This document shows positions 53,101 through 63,115 of a DNA stretch of 64,000 nt, one piece after another. Position numbers and translations under genes: made by a program. The notes beneath the pieces were generated by a model that worked only from the letters and a program-made list of their open reading frames with translations, was not told the DNA's origin and made no database searches. The stretch's first letter is position 1. Every line of letters starts with the position of its first letter. Source of the DNA: Mytilus californianus (taxonomy: Eukaryota; Mollusca; Bivalvia; Mytilida; Mytilidae); NCBI RefSeq assembly GCF_021869535.1, contig NW_026262712.1, forward strand, positions 64,412,100 to 64,476,099, read 5' to 3'.

Positions 53101-56010
53101 ATCTAAAATAAACAAACATGCAGCATATAATAAAAGACGGGACTCAAATTTAAATATAATATGCCATTCCAAGAAAAAATTATCATCAAACTCTATCAGC
53201 ATTTATATTATAAGATATAATTACTTAAGACCTTCACTAATATCTATCAAATAACCAAAATGATGTCTCTCCATTCTTACAAAATACTTTTCTGAACCAA
53301 CAGCATCAACATCATCATGCAAAACTAACTTAAGTATCATAACTTCCATATTACCATGCAATAAAACTTAAAACCCATGAAATTCCAGCACATGCACTTG
53401 TATAACATGCATATACTGGTACCTGAGTAGGGTGTTGTGGAGAAATAGATGACCCCAACAAAGGTCTGACCTCTGACTTTGGTTCAGGGTCACTAGGCTT
53501 TTGTGGTAAATGAGTATTGTGGAAATATTCTGTGACTGCATCTTGAGGACGATTATAATCTACTTCTAATAAAGGCTGTGCACTTGATTCATCATGCTGA
53601 ATTAGTTTAAAAATAAATAAAATGCAGCTGTCAATGATATCTTCTGTGAATTCACTAATATTTGTGGGCTAAAAATGTTCATTGATTTCGTTGGTATATG
53701 TATAAAAGGAATTTAAATATTCAACGAAGTACAAATTTTCTATAGGCATTATGTATCCATACTTTGTCAAAAACACAAAATCAAATTTCCACTAAAAATG
53801 TAATTTTTTTCTCAGCCCATGAAAATAAATGAATCCACAGTATTCTATTCTTCATATAGTTACATGTGTTACTGTGGATTCATTTATTTTCGTGGGTACC
53901 AATTTTCGTGGATTGAGGACAAAATATATTTTTGAGAATATTTGATTTTGTGGACTTGCAAAAGTTTGTATAGAAGCCTATATACAATATATACTTCGTT
54001 GAACATCTAAATTCGTGGTTAACCTATACCCACGAAATCAGTGAATATCCAACGAATAATACTGAATCCACAGCATCATAACTTTTAGGCAATTACTTTG
54101 AAAAGTGTTTTATTATGAAATACCAAATGCTCCATTTCCCAGTAATTTACCATTCCCTTCGGGTATTTTTTAACTGTTTTCAACGTTACTTAAGAGTAAA
54201 ACTTGGCATTGTCCATTTATTTCTTATTTGTTTTCTCTGAAGAATTCATCAGATATATTTTGTTTACACAATTTTACTTTGAAATACAATAATCAATTGT
54301 TTTATCAGTAAAAAGGACTAATTTTAGCTTTATCTTGACAGTGAAAATATCTTGAAATTGCTTCTGTTTCAGCTATTAACTGTCTGAGAATTCTATAACA
54401 TGCAATATGTGACTGTCAATTTTGGCAGACAAGTTGATATTGGAAACTTTTACATGTGATGTGCAATAAATGGTAATTACAGCTGTCTATGTATGGTGTA
54501 TCTACATCTGCTAAAACATTGTCACTTAGAAAAATAATTTACAGCAACTAATAAAGGATAAAATGACAGAAATACCATTTTCAACACTCGTAATGTTCTT
54601 ACATAATACAAAACTTGAAACAAATCTATAATTGACTTTTTGTTCTCCCTTCAATCATTCAATGCATATAAATGCACACTCATTCTTCAAACTGTTCTTT
54701 AAAACGATTTTGATGTATATGTAAATGAAATATGACTTTAGATTTTTATAAAGAAATAGTTGAGGGTGTGGATGGGGGTTTACAGAATAGAGACTAATGG
54801 GCAAAAAATATAAAGAATAGAGAAAAATGGACCAAAAAAAAAAAGAATAGAGAAAAATGGACCAAAAAAATAAAGAATAGAGAATAATCAGGTGCTATAA
54901 TATTAAGAATAGAGAAATATAGCCTAAAAATTAAAGAATACAGAAATGAAGGACCCCCATCCAGACCCTCATAGTTGAATTTTATGTAAAATGTAATGGA
55001 TTGTTGATAATGAATGTTTTTTCACAGAACTGTCATGATATAAAGGCTGACACATTGGCAGGGGTCCATTACAATTATTTCTAAGAAAATGATAAAATGT
55101 TCTCATTTTAATATAGGTCTTACATCTTGATACATGTTATTTTTCTAAATTATTGCTAATTAATTGAGTTAAAAAAACAATTTCAAGTAACATTTGAAAA
55201 TCCAAACTATCTTTTGTTTGAATCAGAGTTATGATTTATGAAAAATAGTTTTAAAAATTCAATGTTTGCATCAAAGATCACAAAAAAGTTCAAATAAAAA
55301 AAATAAATGGAGAATGTGTCTATGGGCCACAGATGCCCCAGCTTGTAAATATGCATGAGTCAACTTCCACATACAGATGCAGGATTCACGTCGTTAAGAC
55401 TGTTTTGTGATTATAAGCATTGTGTATAAGTTTCATAACATTTGGTTGAGGCAAACTAAAAGTTGGAGAACGGAAACGACAGATTTAGCAATTTTTCCAT
55501 TTATAAAGGGCATAACTCAGGAACGGTTAAAGTGACGCAACCCAATTTCGAACTTGATCTGTGTTTTGTGGTAATACGCATTGTGTATAAGTTTTATAAC
55601 ATTTGGTTGAGGCAAACTAAAGTTATAGAACAGAAACCAAATTTTGGGAAGTTCAGGACGGACATACGGACAAAGGGTAATACTTAATGCCCCCTCCGCT
55701 ACAGCGGGGGCATAAAAATGGTCTTGTAAGCAGCAACCATGTTTTCAGATCATACTGTGACATGCAAATATTCACTCTTGAACGCTTTTTGTTGCAGGAG
55801 TGCTGGTGTTTACCCAAAAACTCTTTTTATTCATATAAGTGAAGATAGTGATTAAAGTAATTGCACAGATTTATAGGTTAAACAATAATTCCATCAACCT
55901 GTGATGATACAAACCTTATTGGTAGTATTACGTTGTGACATTCTGACTCCATCTTTAGAATCGATCCTTCTTGGAGCTGCCCTCATGTTACGTCCTAACT
56001 TCATTTCATC
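46697..56010 (-). CDS. Coiled-coil protein of unknown identity, 3' part of gene, four exons seen
   Basis: The exons in transcript order are 56010-55915, 53596-53423, 53102-53082 (microexon) and 47179-46697. All have AG/GT borders and all are phase 0 at each junction, giving 258 residues ending QRLET. The sequence starts DEMKLGRNMRAAPRRIDSKD. The middle is Pro/Ser/Glu-rich and probably disordered. The last exon begins with a strongly charged, Gln/Arg-rich helix (DLIEILNRRQQLLQQQREDR, on to KEKAREIV) that should form a coiled coil or single helix, then a KRKEGEKLL segment and an acidic disordered tail. I do not recognise the family. The gene probably begins beyond the window's right edge or in exons I could not see. 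Confidence 0.75.
47205..47300 (+). repeat. Family B repeat, fragment
   Basis: It carries taaaaataaggaggtgtggt, atgattgtcaaagagac and aaatgacatggatgaaagca. It lies just upstream (in transcript terms) of the last exon of the - strand gene. Confidence 0.75.
48446..48635. mobile_element. 190-bp TIR element with stuttering 'atcacga' and intact target duplication
   Basis: There is a perfect 15-bp TIR: gaggggcctgatggg (48446-48460) and cccatcaggcccctc (48621-48635). It is flanked on both sides by ttgaat (48440-48445 and 48636-48641). Inside, atcacga or gatcacg occurs about seven times. It lies in an intron of the - strand gene. Confidence 0.85.
48642..50455 (-). other. Intron of the - strand gene, nothing recognised
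   Basis: AT-rich sequence without a supported exon or named repeat. Several short open frames are present but none has splice borders and composition that suggest coding. Confidence 0.5.
50455..50590 (+). repeat. Family B repeat, fragment
   Basis: It carries ataaaaataaggagatgata, gccaatgagaca, gatgtaagcaactag and tcaccctacaggcctt, then aaaacccataccgtaaagta, in family order. Confidence 0.75.
50735..51245 (+). repeat. Tandem repeat of about 153-167 bp, three units
   Basis: The words aggagccaagaaaacttgga, caaaatttttcttgtaaaat, caaactat..gcaaacagga and agtggac.aatagcagatgt recur. Anchors are at 50851, 51004 and 51171. It ends in gtccagcagttactggacct followed by gcttccgccttcgg, which contains a short hairpin (gtccag..ctggac). 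Confidence 0.7.
51378..52432 (+). repeat. 1-kb dispersed element with two internal units, 'gctcac' ends
   Basis: The left end is actagaggctctcaagagcc, then tgtgtcgctcacctg. The right end is aaaagctcacttggcccttc, then gggccaggtgagc, which itself folds. Two related blocks (51540-51790 and 52015-52270) share caggggcagcaacccaacaa, then ggttgtc, with gcggggtcatcggac and aaactagatacccta. No ORF is present. Confidence 0.75.
52440..52740 (+). repeat. Family B repeat copy
   Basis: It runs from aaaaataaagaggtgtggta through caatcagacaactatccag and gctataaaaggcccagacat to gctcctgacttggggacagg. Confidence 0.85.
53082..53102 (-). CDS. 21-nt microexon of the - strand gene
   Basis: The acceptor is tttattttag and the donor is GTAAAAAG. 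Between them is ATGTTTGCTACATCTCAGAAG, minus its final base if quoted in full: seven codons (MFATSQK) with phase 0 at both sides. It can be kept or skipped without a frame change. The good polypyrimidine tract supports it. Too short for ORF finders. Confidence 0.6.
53423..53596 (-). CDS. Exon of the - strand gene, 58 codons
   Basis: The acceptor attcag precedes CATGATGAATC, and the donor is CAG|GTACCAG. It is phase 0 at both ends and reads HDESSAQPLLEVDYNRPQDA, then VTEYFHNTHLPQKP, ending SISPQHPTQ. It is Pro/Ser/Glu-rich with no known domain. It has no ATG-started ORF of its own, so it would be missed by simple ORF scanning. Confidence 0.72.
53650..53847. mobile_element. MITE ('ctgtggattcattt' family), diverged copy
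   Basis: It starts tgaattcactaatatttgtg and ends gaaaataaatgaatccacag. It shares the interior aacgaagtac..ttctataggc..ttgtcaaaa with the copy at 2627-2841. It sits directly upstream of the 53596 acceptor. Confidence 0.75.
53871..54077. mobile_element. MITE ('ctgtggattcattt' family), best copy
   Basis: The left end actgtggattcatttatttt, then cgtgggtacc, mirrors the right end, tacccacgaaat..tgaatccacag. It is next to the copy at 53650-53847, separated by about 25 bases. Confidence 0.8.
54760..54972. mobile_element. Short TIR element with 30-bp stuttering phrase
   Basis: The ends tgagggtgtggatggggg and cccccatccagaccctca are inverted. Inside, agaatagagaaaaatggacc or a variant starts at 54784, 54814, 54844, 54874, 54906 and 54935 (spacing 30, 30, 30, 32, 29). 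Confidence 0.82.
55311..55713 (-). repeat. Dispersed GC-ended repeat (family A), reverse copy
   Basis: On the - strand it begins atgcccccgctgtagcgg and ends gcatctgtggcccatagaca. The two inner blocks with aaatgttataaaacttatac are present. It lies in the - strand gene's intron, about 200 bases from the exon at 55915. Confidence 0.85.
55915..56010 (-). CDS. Most upstream recognised exon of the - strand gene, 32 codons
   Basis: The acceptor is a long T-run plus ccag, and the donor is AAG|GTTTGT. It reads DEMKLGRNMRAAPRRIDSKD, then GVRMSQRNTTNK, phase 0 at both ends. The segment is basic. The first Met (residue 3) could start a short isoform, but the strong acceptor argues for further upstream exons. 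Confidence 0.68.
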
Positions 56011-56157
56011 CTGGAAAAAAAAACCCCAAGTCCTATTTTATATATATTCATTAATAATTCTTTAAGTATCAAAAGCAAAGACAAAATACCAATTATCTAT
56101 TGAAGGGGTGCATTTATTTATATTCTTTCTTTCATTTCTTATTTGTTTATTTTGAGG

Positions 56158-56184
56158 GCGGGGGGGGGGGGGGGGGGCGGGGAG
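56158..56184 (+). repeat. Long G-run, possible G-quadruplex
   Basis: The stretch is almost pure G with two C interruptions (ggcgggg.., ..gggcgggg). It lies about 150 bases upstream (in transcript sense) of the 56010 acceptor on the template side. Confidence 0.85.
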
Positions 56185-56318
56185 GTGTAGAAGGATTCAA
56201 AATTCAAAACATATTCCATTCAATTCGTCAAATCTTGTCCAATACAACAAATATTTTCAAATCTTCATATCAAAATTTTAAGAATCATTATTACACTTTC
56301 ATACAGCACAGACTATAA

Positions 56319-56358
56319 GTTATCTACGTTCATATCTACGGATATGAACGTAGATAAC
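56319..56358. repeat. Perfect 18-bp hairpin, 4-base loop
   Basis: The left arm gttatctacgttcatatc (56319-56336) and right arm gatatgaacgtagataac (56341-56358) pair exactly, with loop tacg. Confidence 0.95.
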
Positions 56359-56980
56359 GAATTTATCCCCGGTCTTAGTCTAAATCTGGCGATTTTTAGA
56401 GAAATTCAACCACAAAGTTAAACGTGAAAGCAACGTTTTTTTTCATTTTTTAAATATCTTCTATTGAAATTTGGGAATTTGACATATTTTTAACGGGGTG
56501 TAGGGTACTACCTTTGGTAGAACCCTACAGGTAGACAAATATAAGATGTTTTTAAACTAGAGACAGAGAAACTGAAATGGGTCGAATTTGGTGCGCAATG
56601 TTGTGAGAGTTACATCATAAACGGTGTGACGTCAACGTGGGTCATTTGCATAGCTAGGTCAGTAGTACCATCCATTGAAAATGTGGCTGAATAGTGATGC
56701 ATTTACTTAAGTGAGTGCAAATAATCGATATAATAAGATAAAATCGTTAGTGAATTAAATATTTAAGTATACAGACATCATGGAAAATCTACAGAATTCG
56801 ATATTTCATAAGGAACAACCATGGAACTAAGGAAAACGCGCGTGAAATTCCCCGATGTAATGGGTAGCAACGTCCGGGGATATGGGTTAGCAACACCCAG
56901 GGGCTATGGGTTTTGTAACGACGTGCGTTAACCAATCAGAATCCTAGAAATATACTAAGCCGGGGATAAATACGTTTAAA
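56359..56980. mobile_element. TIR element of about 620 bp, 'cgaatttatccccggtc' ends
   Basis: The left end gaatttatccccggtcttag and right end taagccggggataaatacg are inverted with few mismatches. The interior has no gene. The hairpin at 56319-56358 abuts the left end. Confidence 0.65.
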
Positions 56981-57343
56981 GGGGCATATTAGCTACCAGA
57001 TATAAAAAAAATAATTGAAATATGATTTTTTTTGTTCTATCATTAATGAAAGTGAAAGTGTGAAATAATAATTCACTTTTAGAAGTCAGTTTGGTTTAAT
57101 TTTGTCAAAATAAGCTAAGAAAAATCACTGATGACTTATTTACTTGCAAAGGAATAATTCGAGCTCCCTGAATCCGTATTCATGTGACCTTCAATTTAAT
57201 CCTTAGCTAGAGATGGGTTACGCATGAAATAGGCATGTTCAGTTATTAAAAGGAAAAGAATGTGAAACAAGGGTAAACCATTTGATTGACTGATTCCATC
57301 CACAAAAACTCATTCTTGTACAGGTAAATAGGATGATTAACAT

Positions 57344-57556
57344 ATACTGTAAATTCAGAAATTATTGCGAGGTTTTTGTTAATGCAAATAATGCCACTGG
57401 GTGAGTATCACAATAATAAGAACTCGCATTCTGATATCTGATACATATATCTGTATGCAGATTTTCCTGAAATCGCAATAATTAAACTCACATTTTTGTC
57501 TATTCTTCAACAATCACAATAATAAATGCACGCAATAATTTCTGAATTTACAGTAT
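57344..57556. mobile_element. 213-bp MITE with perfect 26-bp TIR
   Basis: The left TIR 57344-57369 begins atactgtaaattcagaaatt and the right TIR 57531-57556 is its exact reverse complement. Outside them ttaaca/tgttaa continues the symmetry after one extra base. The interior repeats gcaataat and caataataa words in both orientations. Confidence 0.9.
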
Positions 57557-58324
57557 TGTTAACCTATAATATGAAATCAAACAGACCTAGAAAAATCCAA
57601 TTGCACGAGTTCACTATCTCTTTATATCTAGATATGTTTATGTTTATATCGTGTTATATGACTGTTTGCAGTCTTCGGAGGTCACCTTGATGGTTAATTA
57701 GATGGCGTCTAGACTAAAATACACACCAAATGCTGATACATATTATCTAGCCCATGCATTGTAAATTGTTTATTGTAGACTTTTTATAATTTGGATATAC
57801 GTTTTAGTATGTTATAAATCAAATATGAGAATTTGAGTCAAATCGGTGAGCATGAATTTGACAGCTAATGGTTTCTTTATACAAAAGCCGCATCTACAAG
57901 TATGTAACTAAGACAAATGTAATAATTTCCCTTGTTGCTAGATATCTCTTCACTTTGTGATGAAGCCATATATGTTGTCTCCTTTTTTTCTATTGTAATT
58001 TATTTTGGAAATTGATATTCAATTTATCAAATGTATCAGTCATCATACTTTTTCATTAATGTCTTCTTCTATTTGTGTTTCAAAACTTATTCTATAGAGC
58101 ATACCAAAATGGAAGCTAATCCAGTATTATGTAATGTGCAAACATAAATCGTGAGTGATCATAAATGTTTATCCAACATCCACTTCACATTCATATAATT
58201 GTAAAACACCTGTCACTTCATTGAGAACTATATGATATAACCAATTTGAAAGTAACTGTACAATTTAAAGGCTTGTTTTGGTATCCATTGATGCAGTCTT
58301 TATGCTTTACCATTACAAGAAAAC

Positions 58325-58665
58325 TTTTAAGGGGAGGGTTTAATGTAACCAGTTAACATGTTTAACTCCACCATATTCTGCATGTGCCTGTCCAAAGTCA
58401 GGAGCCTGTAATTTAATGGATGTCATTTGTTAATGTAAATCTTATTTGTTTTTCGTTTATTGTATTATACATAAATCAGGCGTTATCTCATTTAAATTAT
58501 TTTACATTTCTCATGACAGGGTCTTTTATAGCAGACTATACAGTATGGGTTTTTCACATTGTTGAATTCCATACGGATGCCTATAGTTGCTTACATCTAC
58601 TTCCTTTGAATTCTGGTGGATAGCTGTCCTCATTTACTACATTGGCAATTATACCACATCTCCTT
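58325..58665 (-). repeat. Family B repeat copy, reverse
   Basis: In + orientation it reads gcctgtccaaagtcaggagc, then ctgtaatt, later tttttcgtttattgt, tataccacatctcc at the end. This is the reverse complement of the family order, well diverged. Confidence 0.78.
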
Positions 58666-58669
58666 TTTT

Positions 58670-60880
58670 TATCAATAATTTATTATAAATAGGTATGCCA
58701 TATGACGCCATTTTGTTGTTGGATTTCAATGACTTTCTTTTGAAACGTCATTTTCAAATAGGTTATTTAAGGATTTCCCTTTGAATTTCACCCTAAAAAA
58801 TAAATCTTCAAAAACAGCAACCTTCAGAGTATCAATTTGTTCTTTTTCAGCGGTAAAAATAAAATTAAAAAATTTTCCGAACAGTTTAAAATTGCGCCGT
58901 CCGCATATGTTAACAATATTCGCGACGTCGTGTTCAACGTTTGAGGATTAGATACCGTTCTCTAGCAGTTTTGATGAGCCATCGATACTGGAGCCTCTAG
59001 ACATTATAAAAGCTTGCTTTGGTATCCATTTATACATATTTTATGCTTTTCCATTACAACAAAACTTGAACCTGTCATAATCTTATACACTTATATATAG
59101 TTACAATCATAGTGATAAAGGTTTTATTCCAAGCAAAATAAGAACTCCATTAATAAAAACCAATTATTGACATCATAGTTTTCTAGAAAAAAGATCTTGT
59201 AACTTATTAATGCCATGTATATCAAACAGCATCAAATTCAGCTATGAGTCACTTAATTACTTCAAAATAAAAAGACAGAATCTACTCTTTGGTCACTGAA
59301 TGAAGAATAAGCAAAACACCAGCCTACTCGCAACTGACTAACTTCATTTCCAAGTCTAATTCTATTATCAAAATCTCATGAAGAAATTGGAAGATTACAA
59401 AAGTTCTAAACCAATTTATTTTGGCCATTTTCCATTGATACATTTTTATTCATATAAGATTGTAATTGACAGTGGTCTTAAGTGGTAATCAATATCACAA
59501 CTTCATCTGACCAAATACGTTCATGGACAAATGTAATATACATTGTTAAGCTATTATAACTTATGTTGAAAATGATATGGAAATTGTTACATCTAAAGCA
59601 TTTGTCTTGTTCAGCCATCACCAGAGTGAGGACAAACTTTTATAACACTAAGATGCATAAAGTTCTAAAGGAGCAAAGAGGAACTAAATCGTGGCAGATC
59701 CAGTAGGGGCGTAGAGGGTATACACCCACCTTGATCGCCCCCAAAAATAATTATATCATGATTTGAATGATTTTTTATCATAAAATCGTCCAAAAAAGTA
59801 AATAAGTTTATAATCCGTTTTATGGAATTACTCCCCCTTTCAAAAATACTGGATCCACCCCTGCAAAAGAATCAATAGACAAAGAAATGTAACAGTAGTT
59901 TACCATAATTCAAAATCTCATAAATAGATTAAGAAGACAAATCAAGGTAACAAACATCCATCCATCACCTGCCATGTAAATTTACTCTCAGTCAAAATGT
60001 CACAATCAGGAATAGCTGGACACAATCTGTAAAATTACAGATAAGATAACTTTTCTGATATCTCATGATCTATAAGACTGTGAAAAACATCTCGCTAGTG
60101 AGTTGAGAAACAAACATATTGTATCGGTCAACCAATTCATAAAAGTGACATTCAAGCTTATGTAGTGTCCATTTCAGTCAATAACTCTGTTGGAGCAGTT
60201 TCAGTGTAAGGAGCACACCTCTGCTAATGAAATCTGTAAATTGTGAACATGCACAAGCATAAGATATCAAATGAAATACGTAAATGCCATACGATAGGGC
60301 AAAGAGTATATTACTGCTGAGAAAAGGTACTCGACTATATTGGAAAGTTGCAATCATCATGTTCGTCATAGATTCTAGTTTGAAATGTGTCAAATAGTTA
60401 AATGTAAACTTTAGGTTGAAACTTGAAAAACTCAAGACCACTTTCTTTTTGGCAATATCCCAAAAATGTTAACATTTTATTAAGGAATTCTTTATAAGCT
60501 AACCATGCATGTACTTTTAGTTGTAAATACTAGCACTTTGCCATTATGACAAATATCTTATTTCTCTGAATTTCATAACTTTTAATCTTAATTTTTACTA
60601 ATTGTCTACTAGAATTCTCTTTCAAGGGGACACCAATGTATCAAATTTTAAAGCATGGTGAAATTGTATTGTATACAATTAAAACTAACAGCTAATGCAG
60701 TTACCAGAAAGAACATAAATTTTTATGACGACACATTTTCTGGAATTGTTTTAACAACGTACATTACATTTTCTATATTTTCAGTAGTCAATTAACAAAC
60801 AAAAGACTGGAAATCTGTAAACTGTTGGAAAGACAAATTTCATGAACAAACAAACATAAAATTTGGTTCTTTGGATAAGA
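58670..60880. other. No gene seen
   Basis: AT-rich with no supported exon. The segment 59697-59870 (ggcagatccagtaggggcg and ctggatccacccctgc) has inverted ends and may be another short TIR element. Confidence 0.45.
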
Positions 60881-60884
60881 ACTA

Positions 60885-61215
60885 TATAATAATAAGGGGA
60901 TGTGGTATGATTGCCAATGAGTCAACTATCTACCAGAGTTCAAATGACGAAGATATAAGCAATAAGGGGTTACCATACGGCCTTCAAGAATTAGAAAAAT
61001 CCATATAGTATAGTCAGCTATTAATTGCCTCACATGAAAAATGTGAAACAACTAGATCAAATCAGAAAGCAGCCTTGTTTTACAACAATACAATTTACGA
61101 AAAAAACAAATATACCGGTAAGAAATGAACAACGACAACCATTGTATTTACAGGCTCCTGACTTGGGAGACAGTGGTGTAACAGCACAACATAAGAACAA
61201 ACTGTAAAAATCATA
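60885..61215 (+). repeat. Family B repeat copy
   Basis: It runs from ataataaggggatgtggtat, gattgccaatgagtcaacta and taccatacggccttcaagaa to ttacaggctcctgacttggg and acagtggtgtaacagcacaa. An internal deletion joins cttgggaga to cagtggtgta. Confidence 0.85.
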
Positions 61216-62147
61216 GTCTTATATAAAAATTGTAATACAAATGTAGTATCTGAGGAAAAAGATTTCAGAATACCAGAGAAGCTGAAATGGTAATATATAC
61301 TTTACACATTTGGTATTAATAAGATATGATTCAGCTTGTACTTATTTATATCTGTTAACATGGTCATTTCGAAATGTATGTACATGTACTATATTTTGAC
61401 AGATTTATACTTCTGTTAGAAATATTTTGTAATAGATTTCCTGAACTAACATCTTATTTCATAATTAGTGCAATTACAGAAAAATACTTATTACAATCAA
61501 TATTATCAAAGGGTCTCTTAAAAAGAGAAGCTTATTGTTGAGAAAAGAAGTCCAAATGCAATATGGATAAAATTGAAAATATAAACTTGTGTGTGTGTAT
61601 GTGCATGATATTAAAAAGATTCAATTTCATATCAGGTCAGAAGATAACTGCTATAATGCATCAGAGAATCTAGCCCTAAAAATACTGTAAATCAAGCTAA
61701 TCCCCAGGTATTCTAACCTTTTTTTGCAATTATAAATACAATTGAAAAGAAACTAATTTGGAGTAGAAATGGGAACAACTAAACTACATAAAAGCAATAA
61801 ATAAATTAGCAAAGAAGAAAACTTAACAAAACAAAACTGTTTTGTTTTCACTCAATTTCCGTAAATTGATTAAGAAAGTTCAATTTGGATGGAGTTGTTA
61901 ACAAAATCGATTGGAAAGAAACTAGTTTACTTAGGCATTAATGTTTTACAGTAATTATTGATATTTGCTATATCTACTGTTTTGGAAATTTTTTTAAATA
62001 CAAGATCTTATGTAAAGCATAGACAACACAAGGTCAACTGAGCTTCTATAATTCTTTATGAAACTTTATTTTTTCATGAAATTGTCTAATGAAAGGATAA
62101 CAATTAATTCAAAGTAGGAAAACTTAATTTCAATGCAAACTTTAGTC

Positions 62148-62170
62148 CCCCCCCCCCCCCCTTTTTTTTT
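62148..62170 (+). repeat. C-run followed by T-run
   Basis: A run of about 14 C is followed by about 10 T. It is prone to sequencing and replication slippage. Confidence 0.9.
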
Positions 62171-62368
62171 AAGTACTGAAATTTAGCTTCATATCTGCAG
62201 GCAGTCAAGTTCAAGGTCTTTAATTCTGTTGATGGAATGCCAAACATGTATTTACAACTACTGGAAACAAAATGCCTTATGGAGTAGCGAGAAGATATCT
62301 CCATGAAAAAATCTAAGATCTAGTTTAAACTTAAACCCAACTAATTTAAAATTCATAATTTGGAAAGT

Positions 62369-62480
62369 AAGTTTCACTTAATAAAGGGACATAACTACTA
62401 AATAGAAGTTTCACTTTATAAAGGGACATAACTCCTAAATAGAAGTTTCACTTTATAAAGGGACATAACTCCTAAGCTAA
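62369..62480 (+). repeat. Three tandem copies of a 37-bp unit
   Basis: The unit aagtttcactttataaaggg, then acataactcctaaatag, has gtttcac at 62371, 62408 and 62445 (spacing 37 and 37). Confidence 0.9.
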
Positions 62481-63039
62481 GTTAAGTTATCAAACAGATA
62501 CTATTACAGTGAATGAACAAAAGTAGTTGTTACTTTGGATTATTTATTAAATATTTAAAATGCCATTTCAGGAGAAAAAGAAAAAAAAGTTATAAAATAT
62601 ATTTATAGCAAAAATTTGTGGGTGACGAAAAACTTATATCTATGTACAGTAGCTTCAAATGAATGTGAAACAAAACAACAGGAGGTCTTAATGAATAATT
62701 AAACAATTGTTTCAAACAGTCATCGGTGAAATTACTTTAAAGAAAATTTTTTAATTTCTGAAACAGTTTAAGTGATCATTGACTAGAAACATAATAAAGT
62801 TCAATTAATTTTAAAAGAGGAAAGATATTAATTTTATTATCAAAAATTCTATTATCAATGACAAAAGTATATTAGTCTAAAATTAATAATTTAATATAAA
62901 TAATTTTATCCAGGTAAATATATATATATAATATACCATAATACAAGAATTTTTTAGACTGTGGTTTTTGCAAACATTGCCAAATAAATATTTGTCCATG
63001 ATATTTCACAAATATATGTACTGACCATACCATTGCCTA

Positions 63040-63115
63040 TAATTGATTACATCCACTTCATTTGAAGGTTGGTGGATAGTTGTCTCATTGGCAATCATAC
63101 CACATCTCCTGATTC
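63040..63115 (-). repeat. Family B repeat, end fragment, reverse
   Basis: It reads ttacatccacttcatttgaa, ggtggatagttgtctcattg, then gcaatcataccacatctcct on the + strand, the mirror of the family start. Confidence 0.78.
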
